Origin: Zingiber officinale
Lineage: Eukaryota; Streptophyta; Magnoliopsida; Zingiberales; Zingiberaceae
Assembly (NCBI RefSeq): GCF_018446385.1
Contig: NC_055987.1
Coordinates: 5,355,705 to 5,419,704 of the forward strand
DNA: 64,000 nt
Direction: 5' to 3'
Position 1 is the stretch's first letter. Every line of letters starts with the position of its first letter. Below are positions 39,739-52,559 of the stretch, piece by piece. The position numbers were made by a program, and so were the translations under genes. The notes beneath the pieces were generated by a model. The model was given only the letters and a program-made list of their open reading frames with translations, made no database searches and had not been told where the DNA came from.

Positions 39739-40949
39739 TGTTGGATCGAGATCGCGCTAGAGGGGGGTGAATAGCGCTTGTGGCTTTCACGCGTTTCATA
39801 ATCAGAAAACTATTGATTTATAAACGTATCGGAGTAATGCAGCGGAAATATTAAAGACACAAAAGACAGAGACACCAAGATTTACTTGGTTCGGAGCCTT
39901 GGGCGACTCCTACTCCAAGGCCCGCGATCGTTGATCGCTTTCGGTGGACAACAACTATAATATCGTTAATTATTACAATTTTAAAGTATAATCTTAAATT
40001 TGAAATGACAATTATACCGACGAAAAATGACAATCTTGAAGCTTTGGATCGTTGGGGACTTGTCGTAGCTCAACCGGAATGTCTCATTAGCAGCGTACTG
40101 AAGAAGGATTGCTTTTTTGCTTGAATTGCTAAGCTGCTAGTCGAAGTGGCCTTAAATAGCTTGTTGAGGGCGCCTCCAAGCTTGCCGAGTCAGCCGCATG
40201 GATCAGCACAGAAGTGGTCGCGGCTTATCTGGTTGAAGGTGCCTCCATTACTCTTTGAGGCGCCTCCAAGCCCGTCTGAGGCACCTCCAGATCCGTCTAA
40301 GGCGCCTCCAACCCTACTGCGTGCGCTGCATCTGCCTTGCACCAGAAGCGCCTCAAGCTCCATGAGGGTGCCTCGGGTATTGTTCATCTGAGGCAAAACT
40401 TTATATTTTAGTACCTGCAAGATATGTTAGTCCCAAGATATCCTGCAGCACAACGTTATCACATAACAAACATAATAGATGAAATGTTTAACAACCTCTA
40501 AGCTGTCCGATTCTGACTTTATATTTCCAACCGAAAACCTTAGGTCAAATCGACGCCTACTATTCTCTCTTTCGGGGAACGCGTCCTCACCTACTCCACT
40601 CGGGAGAGCATACCTGTTTGTCAGTCCGGTCCTTCAGACCGACTGGACTTTCTGCCTATGGTTACCACCCCCTAAGACCTAGGGTTACCGCCCCCTAGGG
40701 TTTTTCTCCACCTAGGGTTACCACCCCCTCAGACCTAAGGTCACCCCCCTTAGGATTTTCCTCCACTTAGGGTTACCACCCCCTAGGAGCTAAGGTTACC
40801 ACCCCTTAGGATTTTCTACCTGCCTAACCGTAATTAGGACTTTCCTGAAACCTCATTCAAGTACGTTAGAACACAAATAATCTTAACTTTGAATTCCTTT
40901 GTCATTATCAAAACTAAGGTTTGATCGTCGGATGCTTCCTGCACCAACA
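39739..40949 (-). repeat. Element D 5' LTR with primer binding site
   Basis: It is the partner of 26668-27951, about 70 bp shorter through indels in the GGCGCC-rich and CCTAGGGTTACC-repeat parts. Just inside, 39725-39736 reads TGGTATCAGAGC on the minus strand, the primer binding site complementary to the 3' end of initiator methionine tRNA. Confidence 0.88.
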
Positions 40950-40954
40950 ATTAA

Positions 40955-41710
40955 TTGTCGTGACAGAGATCAAAGGCAAGGTAATCAACACCCGGATGTC
41001 TAAGGACAATGGCAATGATCGGTCGGGCAGTCAAACCCTGATCGATGAGAGATAGGTCCGAGTAGACCTACAGTCTAGCTCGGGATAATATGCAAGACAG
41101 CCGACACTCAATACGGAACGGCAGGACGTCGAGGGAGACTGGGTAACCTGTCCGAACAGGGGGAAGGTAGGTGCTACAAAACTATCGCATAGGAGAGCCA
41201 CCGAGGTCGACCGAACGAAGAAGTCCCAGCCGAGCGACTACCCCTCTCGACCAAGCAATGGGACCTGGCCGCAGATGGAGCAGAGTCCCGATCGAGCGAC
41301 TATCCCGCTCAGTCTAGCAAGGGGACCACTATGGTATCTTTCGACATCGTTTTGGAAGGTGGTGTCACTGACACGAGGCATGGTCGACAGACAGATCATA
41401 CGGCAGAAGCTTTTACTGACTTATTAGAGATATGCATGCCCTGTTAGGTATAGTGTCGGAGGTACTTTCCTGACAGATCCTTTATAGAACACATTAGAGA
41501 GCATGTTCATACCTCGAGAAGCATGCATGTCGCCCATATAGGCTCTATATAAAGGGGGCTCCATCACTAGCAGAGATACGCATAATTCTCAAGTTATACT
41601 GTTGCTATTGTTGTTCTATTTTTCTACACATTCCAGTGATTGACTTGAGCATCGGAAGGCCAACGCTGGGAACTTCTTCCCTGGTCCGACACTGACATCA
41701 TTTATTTTAT
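40955..41710 (+). mobile_element. Gypsy-like LTR fragment 1
   Basis: GC-rich sequence unlike the neighbouring copia LTRs. It has CTCTATATAAAGGGGG (TATA-like, near 41545) and a terminal block GACTTGAGCATCGGAAGGCC...CTTCCCTGGTCCGAC (41640-41690), familiar from plant Gypsy LTR ends. No coding domain or flanking duplication was found, so the superfamily is an inference. Confidence 0.45.
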
Positions 41711-41784
41711 AGAATGGAGCAAAGTCCACATTCGGTTAGCGGAATCATCACATCACTTTTCATTTTCCCACTTTCAGACAAAAG

Positions 41785-41826
<42 letters not shown>
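41785..41826. repeat. (AC)n(AT)n microsatellite
   Basis: About fourteen AC units run straight into seven AT units. Confidence 0.95.
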
Positions 41827-42604
41827 TGATCTGGTGGTAAGAGCCCGGGACCCCCTAACGAGGGGTCAACACCACGTGGAGGTCAAAAGGTCAGGTGGTC
41901 CGTCGAAGAAGGGTGAGCCGACCGGACTCAGGAGAAAAGGGCAAGCCGATCGGTCTGCCAGTAAACATCTGATAGTAAAAGGCGCCCTGACAGGGATCGG
42001 GGTTCCGACGCTCTATGAAACAGTAAATAATGACCGAGCGGAAGGCCTAAGAGAAGGCAGGACATAATGGGCGCGCCGCCCGGCCGGCGCAGGGAATTAA
42101 AGCCTTCCGGACGACACTCTTCATCTAGCCGGCCGGATGGACGCCCTGGCCGGCGGTGGGTAAATAGGGACAGGAACATCTGCTGACAGCCGTTAAGTCG
42201 TATGGCTAAGCCATACTCCTAGTCTGACAACGGGGTGTCCTGTTGTCCCATCGAAGGCGCGATGGGACTGTTGCAGTATGGCGTCAGGTAAGCTTTCTGA
42301 CAAACACATACCGAGGTATGGGCTGCGGACACGTACACGCCTCGGTGGGCGTGTAGAAGCTCTTTCACCGCTCTATATAAAGAGCCGCAGATTTCGCCGG
42401 AGGTACGCATTCTACAAGTTTTGGAGCTACTTTTTCCACCATCTGCTTGCCTGACTTGAGCGTCGGAGGGTCGCCGCCGGGAACCCCTTCCCGGCCCGAC
42501 TTCTGTGCAGGTCCGCCGGAGCTTCGTACGACTAGCCGGAGGCCCACGTCATCGATTAGGAGAGCACCACGTGCCCAGCATCCGTTGAGTCAGCGTTCGG
42601 ACAG

Positions 42605-42606
<2 letters not shown>
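41827..42606 (+). mobile_element. Gypsy-like LTR fragment 2
   Basis: It resembles fragment 1 in layout: GC-rich body, GCTCTATATAAAGAGC (TATA within an inverted repeat, near 42370), then GACTTGAGCGTCGGAGGGTC...CTTCCCGGCCCGAC (42457-42500). It ends in the TA microsatellite. No coding part is present. Confidence 0.45.

Positions 42607-42686
<80 letters not shown>
42607..42686. repeat. (AT)40 microsatellite
   Basis: An uninterrupted 80-bp AT dinucleotide run. Confidence 0.97.
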
Positions 42687-42688
<2 letters not shown>

Positions 42689-43723
42689 CAAATTTAAGAT
42701 TATTCTCAAGTAATAATCGAATTAAGATTAAGTGGAGAATAAATAAATTTTAAGTTTTATATTAATTAGGTGGTAAAAAATAAAATAAAAATTTAAAACT
42801 GTAACAATTATATACTAACCAGTGGACGTTGAGTAAGTGTAGGATTTGCTGATGTCAATATTAATTAAAAGTATTATAATATAATTAAAATTAATTTAAT
42901 TTAGGGCATCTTCTATCGTTAGAATTTTAAATGATTTTTTTATGATTTTAATATACCATATTAATATTATAAAAATTTATTAGGATATTTTTAATGGTTA
43001 AAATTTTAAGTGAATTTTTTATGATCCAATTTATAGTTACTCCATATATTATATCAATTTTAAGGTAAAAGACTTTTTCATTCACCCTTTGTTTTATTTT
43101 ACAAACATCTCCCAAACTTTATATTACCCTTAATTAAAATTGCTCTTCCAGGTACTCATGATTTGAACCCAGTTATAATAAATTTATAGAATTTGTTCTC
43201 TAAATAATGTGTGCAACTAAAGAACGTTGTGCTCTTGAACTGCTGACTGCGAGCGTTTCTCGATTTACTCTAATGGCTGGTGGAAAATTTTCATGGGACC
43301 GAATCGATCATCCCAGACTCGACGTTACCCAACCTGATTAATCATTTAATTAAATATTCTCTAACATTATATAATTTAGCTAAAACTAGTATAATAATAG
43401 TGAGTTTAATTACAAAATTTTTAATAATTTTAATCAAAAATATAATTATATATGAATCAGACACTTATTAAGATAAAAATAATTTTTTTGTGTTTGTTTA
43501 ATAATAAATAAACTTAAAACAGAAATTTGATTTATTAATATTTATAAATAAAATTTATAAAATCATTTATGAATAACCTTAATTATTAATTTATATAAAT
43601 TTTAAGTTTATTTTATTTAAAGTACATAAATTAAAGTAATTTTATAAATTTTTATAATATTATATTAATTTTTTACAATATATTAAAAATAAGAATAAGA
43701 ATATTTTGTATAAATAAGACAAA
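42687..43723. other. AT-rich intergenic, nothing recognised
   Basis: Very AT-rich sequence with no supported gene, RNA or repeat boundary up to the target duplication of LTR C at 43724. Confidence 0.5.
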
Positions 43724-46700
43724 AATATTGTTATGATATATAGAGAGCTAGAGAGGGACGAATAACTTTGTTCACCTCTTCGATGATATTTACAACGGAT
43801 ACTCGAAGTGAAGATTTTCACAATGCTAACACCCTTAATTTGACTTGGTATCCACCTCCTTAAGTTGACTAATCCAAAAGTACACTCCTCACTCATAGAT
43901 ATACTATGAAAATATCTTTCCAAGAGGTGGAGACATCTCGTATAAGCTTAAGCATAAGAAATACAAACAAGAAACGGAAACTAGGTTAAAAAAAATCGAA
44001 AATGACTCACAACATAAACCTTGCTTTACTTGCTCTTTTCTTCCTTTGTTAGCCTCTTGATGCTTGGAAAGTGTAATAACACTTGTCGCCTAAAACTCAA
44101 GAACTGGCGTGAACCATTGTTGTTCAAAATGTCCACAAGAACTCTTTTATAGGGTTCTTCGATGCCTCACAATCAATTAGGGTTTTGCCCATTCAAACCT
44201 TTAAAATGGTTCTTTTCGAACATCTTATTGATTCGTAAGTCATACTAATCGATTCAACAACTTCTAATTGATTGTCCCAATCTATTCAACAACTTTCTAT
44301 TTATGAGAGAAAGTAACCTAATCAATTCTCAAGCTCTTTGTTCTTTCACAAAAAAGGTCCCAATCAATTAGCCTAATCAATTAGAGAATGGCGAATTGAT
44401 TTCTCTAATCGATTTGGCTCTTCTTCTCTCTCGCAAAAACACCTTGAATTAATTCACATAAGGCTGAATCGATTAGCCAATTGATTCCACGCCTAACTGT
44501 GCTTCACGAAAAGGCCTAATCGATTGGTCTTGGGCTAATCGATTGTCCAATCCTAAACTCTGAACTCCAGTTTAGGGTTCCTTTGCTCGACATCCGGTCA
44601 TCCATTACTCATTAGGATTTCTCCACCAAGTGTTCGGTCAACTCTTGACCCACTTGATCTTTTCATCTCATGTCAAATGTTTGCTCAACCTTGTTGGTGC
44701 AGTTAGCACCAATAGTTAAACTTAAGTTTTGATAAATAACAAATTGATTAAAGTTAGATGTTGTATTGTCTAACCTTGTTACTAAGTATGCAAGAATTGA
44801 CGGATCAAGAGGACTTGACACCAGGCTGAAGCTCAGTTAGGTCTAAGGACCTGATAACTGATAGGAAGTCCAGATAGGTCAAGGAGTGACCCAATATCTG
44901 GCAAAAAGTCCAGTTGGGTTTACGGGACTCGACAATTGGCCGAAGTTTAGTTAGGTCTGTGGACCTGACAACTGGTAGGAAGACCTAGTGGGTCAAAAGG
45001 CAAGTCAAATAACTGTAAATGGTAAGTGAGGTAATTCACTGAAGGAGAGTGATCCAGTGAGAACGAGTCCTGGTGGGACTATAGACGCTGGTCTAATTTA
45101 GATATATTTTGAAGTCTAAATTGAGACCATGACTAGATCTCGATCTTAGTATGTTGACTCTGTTTTGTAAGGTATAGTATGTTATTTGGACTAACGTATT
45201 TTATAGAGGTGAAAATAACTTTAAGCCTCGGATGAATAATGATCTAAGGCGCCTCCAAACACACCTATGCTTTGGAGGGCCCTCGAATGCCTCAATTGAG
45301 ATTTTGTGCAAAAAGGTATGGAGCGCCTCATGTGTGTCGAAGGCGCCCTGAAGCTTGGCACGGAGGCTCCTCAGAGCACTTGGAGGTGCCCTCAAGGAGA
45401 TGAGATTGGCGGATAAGACGTCGTGGCACAGAGGCAGCCTGGCACCTCGGAGGTGCATTGTAGGCACCTTAGAGAGCTTGGAGGCACCCTCGCATAGATA
45501 GAAGCCGAAGGTATCGGAGGTTATCGAGTTCGTTTTCCTCGAGATCAGCTCTGAGGTTGGAGGTGCTCCGTGGAGGTTGGAGGCATCCTCAATAGCATAT
45601 AAATGCCCTATTCGACTAGCAGAATGAATGAATTTATCCTCAAGCCTTAAAGATCCTTTTGCTGCTCCAACCAAGTATGATTTGTTGTACTGCTACCGTG
45701 TTACTCCTTTGCGACATCCGACCATTGTTGGTAAATTGACACCAACACAAGAACTCAATCAAGTTCACATCTTCTAAGTGTTGGTAGCTATTGATCTTTT
45801 GTGACAGACAAGAGGGGATGAATTTCTTTGCAAAAAAAAAAAACTTTTCTCGATCTTATAGCTTGATTAAAACACTTATACAAAAAAATTAAGAAACTAA
45901 TTAAAAAGAAAATAGAGGCAGATTTTTTACTTAGTTTGCAATCAGAAGATTATTAATTCAAGATAATTAAAGCTCACTAAAAAATTTCTTTAGACTGAGT
46001 AGCCTCTTATAACGTTGACAACTCACAAACAAAATAGTAGAACAGAAAGAGAATCGTGTACAAGTGTTGTTCTAAACTACTGGAATTAGGGCTATATTTA
46101 TAGCCCTGATTCGGACGCCTAGGTGTAGATAAACTTTTATCCACGCTGCAATAGATCGCAACAGCGTGGCAAACGATAAGTTTTGTTATCCAGGCACCTG
46201 GACCTAGTCCGAATGCCCGGACCGGGCTGACCTAGGCTCTGGCTGTCCCAGGTGATCCGGGCGCTCAGACTAGGTTTGGGTGTCCGGACTAGAGTCAACT
46301 CCCAGTTGACTTTTTATCCGGGTCTTCTACTCCAATTCTGCTCGCTTCGGTGATTTCGGTCATCCGTAATAGGGCTCACCCGAACCCATTTTCCGACCTT
46401 CTCGAGCAACCTTCTGCTCCGGCTTCTCGCCCCTTGGAACCGCAGCGCACTTCCTTCTTATCTGCTAACGTACTCTTCCGCAATGCCTCGTCTCTCGGAC
46501 GCACTGAGTCCGTCGACTCTCTCCTATGTCATCCTTCTCGCTAACTGCGTCTTTCGCTCAACCTCTTGTGCTCCTAAGTTCCTGCACGCTCAGATACAGG
46601 GCATCAAAATATAACATGACCTAATTTGACTTGGTTGATCACATCAAAATGACCACGGGGTACTTACAATCTCTCTCTTTTTGATGTGAGTAACTCAAGT

Positions 46701-48057
46701 TAAGTTAGGGTAAACTAAAAATAAATAAGAGGAAAATAGAAAGTATAAATTTTGTAACTAAAAAAATGTGTAAAAATCAAGATGTTACACTCCCCCTAGA
46801 CTTAAACTATACTTCTCTCCTTTTGATCACAATAAAAATAGGGGTATGCCATGAAAGCAACTTGAAAAAAAATTAAAATAAAGTCTACAGTAACTAGTAT
46901 CCAGAAAAATCATCAAGTTTAAATTTTGAAAATATATATTTTTACTATTTATAAATAATTTTTGGAAAAAATAATTTTAGAATTATGTTTAATTGTTCAA
47001 AAATTCAAAAAAAAAATTGCAACAGGAAAGCAAATATATCCAAAGTTGTGATAAAATTTTCATGGAATTATGGATTTGATTTAAACAATAATAATTTATC
47101 TTCAAAAAAATTAAAATTTTGAAATAAATGTTTAAAAATAGTTTCCATGTTAAAAAAATCATGAAAAATTTTCTAAAATGTAATAAAGCAAGTATTTTTA
47201 TATAAAAATTATTTTTAAAAAATTTAACAAAAATAATTTTTTTTATATTTAAAATATAATTTTTGTAAAAAAATCATAGAAAAATAATACAATAGTAAAA
47301 AAAACTAAAATTTTTTTATTTAATCGATAACATGATAAGAGTTCACATAAAAATGAGATTTTCAAAAATTACTTTAAGAATTATTTTTAAATTTAAAAAG
47401 ATATTATTTTTTATTAAAAAAATTTAACAGCAAAAAAATTTTAAAATTTTTCTACAAATAAGTGATGAAATTTTATTCCTTAAAAAAAAAATTTAATTAA
47501 TTTCTAAAATAAATATTAGATAATTTAAAAAAATACTTTGAGAATTATTTTTAAATTAAAAAATATACTTTTTGTTAAAAAATTATAAAAAATAATTTAA
47601 CAGTCAAAAAATTTTGAAATTTTTCCCACGAATAAGTGATAAAATTCTCTGTCTTGAAAAAAAATAAATTCTAATTAATTTATAATAGAAATTATGCAAA
47701 ACAATTTATTTAAAAATATTAGACAGTTTAAAAAAAGACTTTAATTCAATTTAAAAATATGGAATGCATAAAAATTTAATTTAAACATGATTTTGGAACA
47801 CAATATAGGTTACTACCTACTAGATTAATCAGAAATTTGTTTGGAATATATTTTTGTAATAATTTTTTTGATTTGACCCTTATGATATCCAAGATGCTAA
47901 TTGAGTCCTTGAAAATTTCTAAAATTTGAATGAACAACATTCGAACATGCAAAATTTTTCAAATTTTATATTTATTCTTTTAATTTTTAATTTTTAATTT
48001 TTTATTTTTAGTTTGATGAAATCTTCCAATCGACAAGTTGTTGCTACTGCTCCTTTT

Positions 48058-49430
48058 TGTTGGCACAAGGTGCAACAGAATCAAACATGAGTTTTGATGT
48101 TGTCAAAGGTTCAAGTTAAATCTTGTTGTTATCTAACAAGTTGACTGAGTGTGTAGACTATTTATCGAACCTGGAAAAAGTTTTAGCAGATCGTGGAAAT
48201 CAAGCAGAAAGTCCAAATGGGTCGAGAGGATCCGACACTTGGTAGCAATTGGCAGGGAAGGTCGATAGGTCTGGAGGACCGTAGATCGAGGGAAAGTCCT
48301 GGTAAGCCGATCTGATGCTAAGCAATAAAGTTCAAACAGGTCTGGAGAACCAATGTTTGGCAGGTAGGTTGAGATAAGCAGCTGGAGGGAGCAACAATAA
48401 GGTCATGTTCTGTAAAGGAACAAATCCTAGGTCGCTAATCCAACTAAAGAAATCAGGAATCTTTCCAAGTTGAGATTAAGATAGTGTTACTGTTTGTTAC
48501 TACTCATGCATCTTACTATATTACTGTGCTAACATTTGTTTTGTAGAGAAATATTATCTAACTCTGTTTTGCAGGAAATGACCTAATTGGTCGACCGAAC
48601 ACAAGGATCGGTCAATCGAACAAGGCTAACTCAGACCAGAGACTAGTTCAGACCAAAGCAGAGCAGAGTCTGATCGAACTTTGATGATGTGGCACAGATC
48701 AGACCGAGCCAAAGCAGAGAAGGAAACTTGGTAGATCAATCAACTGAACAAGGAGATAGGTCGACCGAACGATCATCACATTAAAGGTGCATTAATGAAG
48801 AATTTCGACGAACGGGGAAAGTGCATCGTTTGGTCAACCGAACAAGGTTATCGGTCGAACGAACCATTAAAGATCATAAATGCTCAAAGATCATATCTCA
48901 ACGAAGAAGGAAGGGAGCATGTTCAGTCGACCGAACCTGAGGATAGGTCGACCGAACGGTAACGATGCTTATAAAAGAAGAGTTCGAGATCCAAGGCTGA
49001 TCATCAATTTTCCAATTCACCTCCGTGCTAAATCCTTGTTCGTGCAACTGCTCTGCAATACTTCTTCAATCAAGCTACTACTCCGATTAAGTGCCAACAA
49101 TCTGCAACGCTTCTTAAATAATTCTGTATATTTTTTATTTAGTTTGCTTTGTACTTTATTTCAAGTAAGATAGTAGGTTATTACTATCTTGCACATTTTA
49201 TTGTACGAATTATTTTTTCCCCAAGATTTCGGAAAGAATGGTTTTAGTGAATTACCCAATAGTGCAATTGATGATCACGAGTTTTGGAGTAGGAGTCGTC
49301 TTAGGCTCCGAACCAAGTAATTGAAATGAGTTTTTTATTTTCCGTTGCACTACTCGTGTTTTAAACGCTTCAAAAGAAAAGTTTTAAAAAGCAATATTCA
49401 CCCCCCTCTATCGCATCTTTCAATCCTTCA
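48058..49430 (+). mobile_element. Solo LTR F
   Basis: It starts TGTTGGCACAAGGTGC and ends CAATCCTTCA, with a perfect CTTTT duplication at 48053-48057 and 49431-49435. It carries GGTCGACC-type palindromes followed by GAAC (about 48592, 48751, 48916 and 48946, with decayed copies at 48832 and 48855). An inverted repeat based on CCAA/TTGG lies near 48212-48242, and a TATAAAAG box near 48970. The TTCACCCCCCTCTA tract marks its 3' end. It is nested in the gag region of element A. Confidence 0.85.
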
Positions 49431-50661
49431 CTTTTAACGCATTATTTTCTTTTAATAGTTTCTTATTATCATGTTCTAATTGACAAGAATTTTTTGATAA
49501 AATTTTAATACATTTAAATAATTGGTTAGGAGGTAGAAATCGTACCTGACTTACCTTGTCGATCTCTGATACTTTCCTTGTAGAGTTATTTTCTTTTGAC
49601 GTTATTCCCTCTTCATCGATGTTCTCAATGCTCATCTCCGATGAACTTGCTCCATTGTCTTCTTGGTGACTTGCCATCAATGCAAGTCCAGCATAGACTA
49701 CGACGTCCGAATCTGATAAAGGTGTTTCATCCCATGCCGCCTTTAGATTCTTGTGCTTCTTCTGGGTCGCTATTATATCTTTTTCCTTGTCCTTGTCCTT
49801 ATTCTTCAGTTTTTAGGCAGTTATCTTTGATGTGCCCTTCTTTATTACAATGATAGCATCTTACTTTCTTCTTTTTTTTTTCTTTTTTTAGCCTGCACTT
49901 GATTAAATTTATTAGTTTTAACAAACTTTTTGAACTTTCTTACCATAAAAGTCGTTTCATCATCATCAAGAGATGTTTCAGATTTTGGTTCGTCCATTTT
50001 AGCCTTAAAGACAATGTTGTGCTTTGACTCCTTCTTTAGATCTGCGCATCTAGACTCATGAATTTTAAAAGTGAAAAATAACTCTTCTAAATTACTTACC
50101 TTTAAATCTCTAGAGTGTAATATGCATCTACTAGAGTTGACTATTTAGGAATTCTAGGGAAAGCGTTAAGTTCATACCTTAGCGAATTTCGGTTGGTTAC
50201 CTTTTCTCTGAGATTCATGAGTTTGATGACTAGTTCTTTAAGCTTGGCATGCAATTGAGATACTGTTTCACCTTCCTTGAGTCGCAGATTCGTCAGTTGG
50301 TTCTGAAGAAGATTCTTCTTGCACACTTGGCTTTAGAAATTTCTTCGTGAAGCTCTAGGATTTTTTTCCCAAAGATCTTTGCAGACTCGTAGACTCTGAT
50401 TTGGTTTACCTCTTATGGGGGTAGCGCATTTAGCAGATGGAACTCTACTTTTCCATTCGCCACAAATTTGGCTTATTCCTTTTTCGTCCAATGGTCATCT
50501 TTCTTTAGCTTGTCGTTGCTATCGGTAGATACTGTAAAACCATTTTTCAAGATTAGAAATATATCGAAGTCAGTTTTAAAATATACCTTCATCTTCTTCT
50601 TCCAGTGTGTGAAGTCTCCCTCGAACTTTGACGAGTGGATACATGTTCCGGTCATCATCTT
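49431..50661 (-). pseudogene. Element A gag remnant
   Basis: The minus-strand start MMTGTCIHSSKFEGDFTHWK is followed after about 60 codons by a stop. Later parts are QNQLTNLRLKEGETVSQLHAK near 50300, a zinc knuckle CYHCNKEGHIKDNC near 49855-49810, and a coiled coil ending near LLKENNALK at 49436, where LTR F begins. Stops and shifts separate the parts. Confidence 0.75.
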
Positions 50662-52559
50662 TTGTGCTTAAGTCGGTGGTTAGTCCTTCTGAATCTGTTG
50701 GGCTCTAATACCATTTGTTGGTCCCTTGTGACCGACAAGAGGGGGGTGAATTGTCTTGTAAAAAAAATAAATACTTTTCTCGATCTTATAGCTTGATTAA
50801 AATACTTGTATAAAAGAATTAAAAAACTAATTAAAAAGAAAATAGAGACAAATCTTTTACTTGGTTTGCAATCAGAGGATTACTAATCCAAGGTAATTAA
50901 AGCTCACTAAAAATCTCCTTTGGGCTGAGTAGCCTCTTACAATGTTGACAATTCACAAACAAAGTAATAGAACAGAAAGAGAATCATTTACGAGTGTTGT
51001 TCTGAATTGTCGGATCAGGGTTGTATTTATAGCCCTGATCTGGGCGCCTAGATGTAGATAAACTTTTATCCACGGGGTTGAACCAACCCGTGACTAGGGC
51101 TCTCACCTAGGGCACCTTGGTTGCCCCAGGTGATTCGGCTGCCCGGACCAAGTCTGGGGGTCTGGAGTCCGAGCTCCTGAAATAGCTTCGGGCGCTTGGA
51201 CCAGAGTCAACTCCTAGTTGACTTTCTATCTGAGTCTTCTTCTCCATTTCCGCTCGCTTGGGTGATTTCGGCCATCCAGAATAGAGCTCACCCGAACTTA
51301 TTTTTTGATCTTCTCGAGCAACCTTCCTCTTCGCAACTTCTCATCCCTCGGAACTGTCGTGCGCTTCCTTCTAATCCACCAACATACTCTTTCCCAACGT
51401 CTCATCTCTCGGACGCATCGAGCCCATCGACTCTCTCCCCTATCATCCTTCTCGCTAGCTGCATCTTTTGTTCGACCTTCTATGCTCCTAAGTTCCTGCA
51501 CACTCAAACACAAGACATCAAAACACAATAGGACCTAAGTTGATTTAGTTGATCACATCAAAATGACCACAGAATACTTATAGTAACAACTTATTTTACT
51601 GTACTTTTATTTAGACTTGCAATAAAAATGTGCAAGAATGTTATACTTTTCTTATTCCTTATACTCGATTCCCTTTTCTGACGGTTCCAGAAAAGGTTTT
51701 TAGTGGATTGTCCATTGATATGATCCAACGGATTGTGGGTCTTGGAGTAGGAGTCGACGAAGACTCCAAACCAAATAACTGATCGTATACTCTATCTTTT
51801 CTTGTGTTTTATTTTCTTCCGCTATGCACTTTGTTTCAAAGTTTTATAAAGATAACAGTTTTTACAAAAAAAAGTCACATGATTCACCCCTCCCACACTT
51901 CTCTTACGTGCACCGATTCTATAGACCTTTGACCCACTTAGACTCTATCTTTGCCAACTTCTCGTTGGACTTTCGATTATTAAATGCGCTCCTCCTTGAA
52001 CTACTTGAATTTTTCTCTTGTCTAACCTCCAGTAAGGAATAATCATTTGTTAAACTTCCACCCTACCTAACTTCAGTTAGAACTTTCCCTTGCCTAATCG
52101 TAGTTAAAGCTTTCCTTTATTAACGTGCGATCCTTCTGACCCACTTAGACTTTCCTTTGCTTAACCTCGATTAGGACTAATCACTTCGTAGACTTCCACC
52201 ATGCCTAACCTTAGTTAGGGGTTTCCATGCCTAAGCACAGTTAAAGTTTTCTTTTGTCAACATGCGATCCTCTTTCACTCATTTAAATTTTCCTTTGCAT
52301 AACCTCAGTTTGGACTAGTCACTAGGTATAATTCTTCCTTATCTAACCTCAGTTAAGGTTTTTCCTTATCTAATCTCCAATTAAGATTTTCCGTTATATA
52401 ACCTCTAGTTAAAACTGTCATAGACAAGTATACGATTATCTCTTGATCTATTTAACTTTTCTATCACGTATTATTAAATATCAAAACTCAAACTCAAGTC
52501 AACTCAAGCTTAGTTAAATTGATTAACCTTAATTTAAGCATGATTACACCAACAAATAT

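Larger units (their letters stand above)
26668..40949 (-). mobile_element. Ty1/copia element D, SIRE-like, with nested element E
   Basis: Two LTRs (26668-27951 and 39739-40949) flank a minus-strand internal region in the order gag, protease, integrase, RT-RNase H, as in Ty1/copia. Size without the nested element is about 9.2 kb; this, the roughly 1.2-kb LTRs and the gag zinc knuckle are SIRE-like. The flanking 5-mers are GTTAA (26663-26667) and ATTAA (40950-40954), one mismatch. Stops and frameshifts in gag, protease and integrase make it non-autonomous now. Element E (33052-38114) is inserted in the gag region. Confidence 0.85.
45789..51582 (-). mobile_element. Copia-type element A, pol deleted
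   Basis: LTRs 45789-46668 (3') and 50716-51582 (5'), with flanks GTAGC (45784-45788) and GTAAC (51583-51587). On the minus strand a primer site TGGTATTAGAGC (50702-50713, one change from the initiator tRNA match) follows the 5' LTR, and a purine tract complementary to ATCTCTCTCTTTTT lies at 46669-46683. Only a broken gag is recognisable; protease, integrase and RT are absent. 46684-48052 is extremely AT-rich with no gene. Solo LTR F is inserted at 48058-49430. Confidence 0.8.
44692..51923 (+). mobile_element. Solo LTR B containing element A
   Basis: It starts TGTTGGTGCAGTTAGC and ends GATTCTATA. The flanks are AACCT (44687-44691) and GACCT (51924-51928), one mismatch. Without element A it is about 1.4 kb. 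It contains a long inverted repeat CCAGATA-GGTCA / TGACC-TATCTGG at 44870-44901 and GGCGCC-rich segments (45246-45600). The minus-strand frame at 45201-45674 is a shadow of the latter. No internal coding region belongs to B. Confidence 0.75.
43729..52554 (-). mobile_element. Solo LTR C containing nested B, A and F
   Basis: Read on the minus strand it starts TGTTGGTGTAATCATGC (52554) and ends near 43729. Perfect 5-bp duplications AATAT lie at 43724-43728 and 52555-52559. Own sequence is about 1.6 kb (43729-44691 and about 51929-52554); the rest is LTR B and its contents. AATCGATT palindromes recur at 44220-44560. No internal region is present, so it is a solo LTR. 51930-52430 holds degenerate CCTAACCTCAGTTAGGACTTT repeats. 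Confidence 0.8.
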
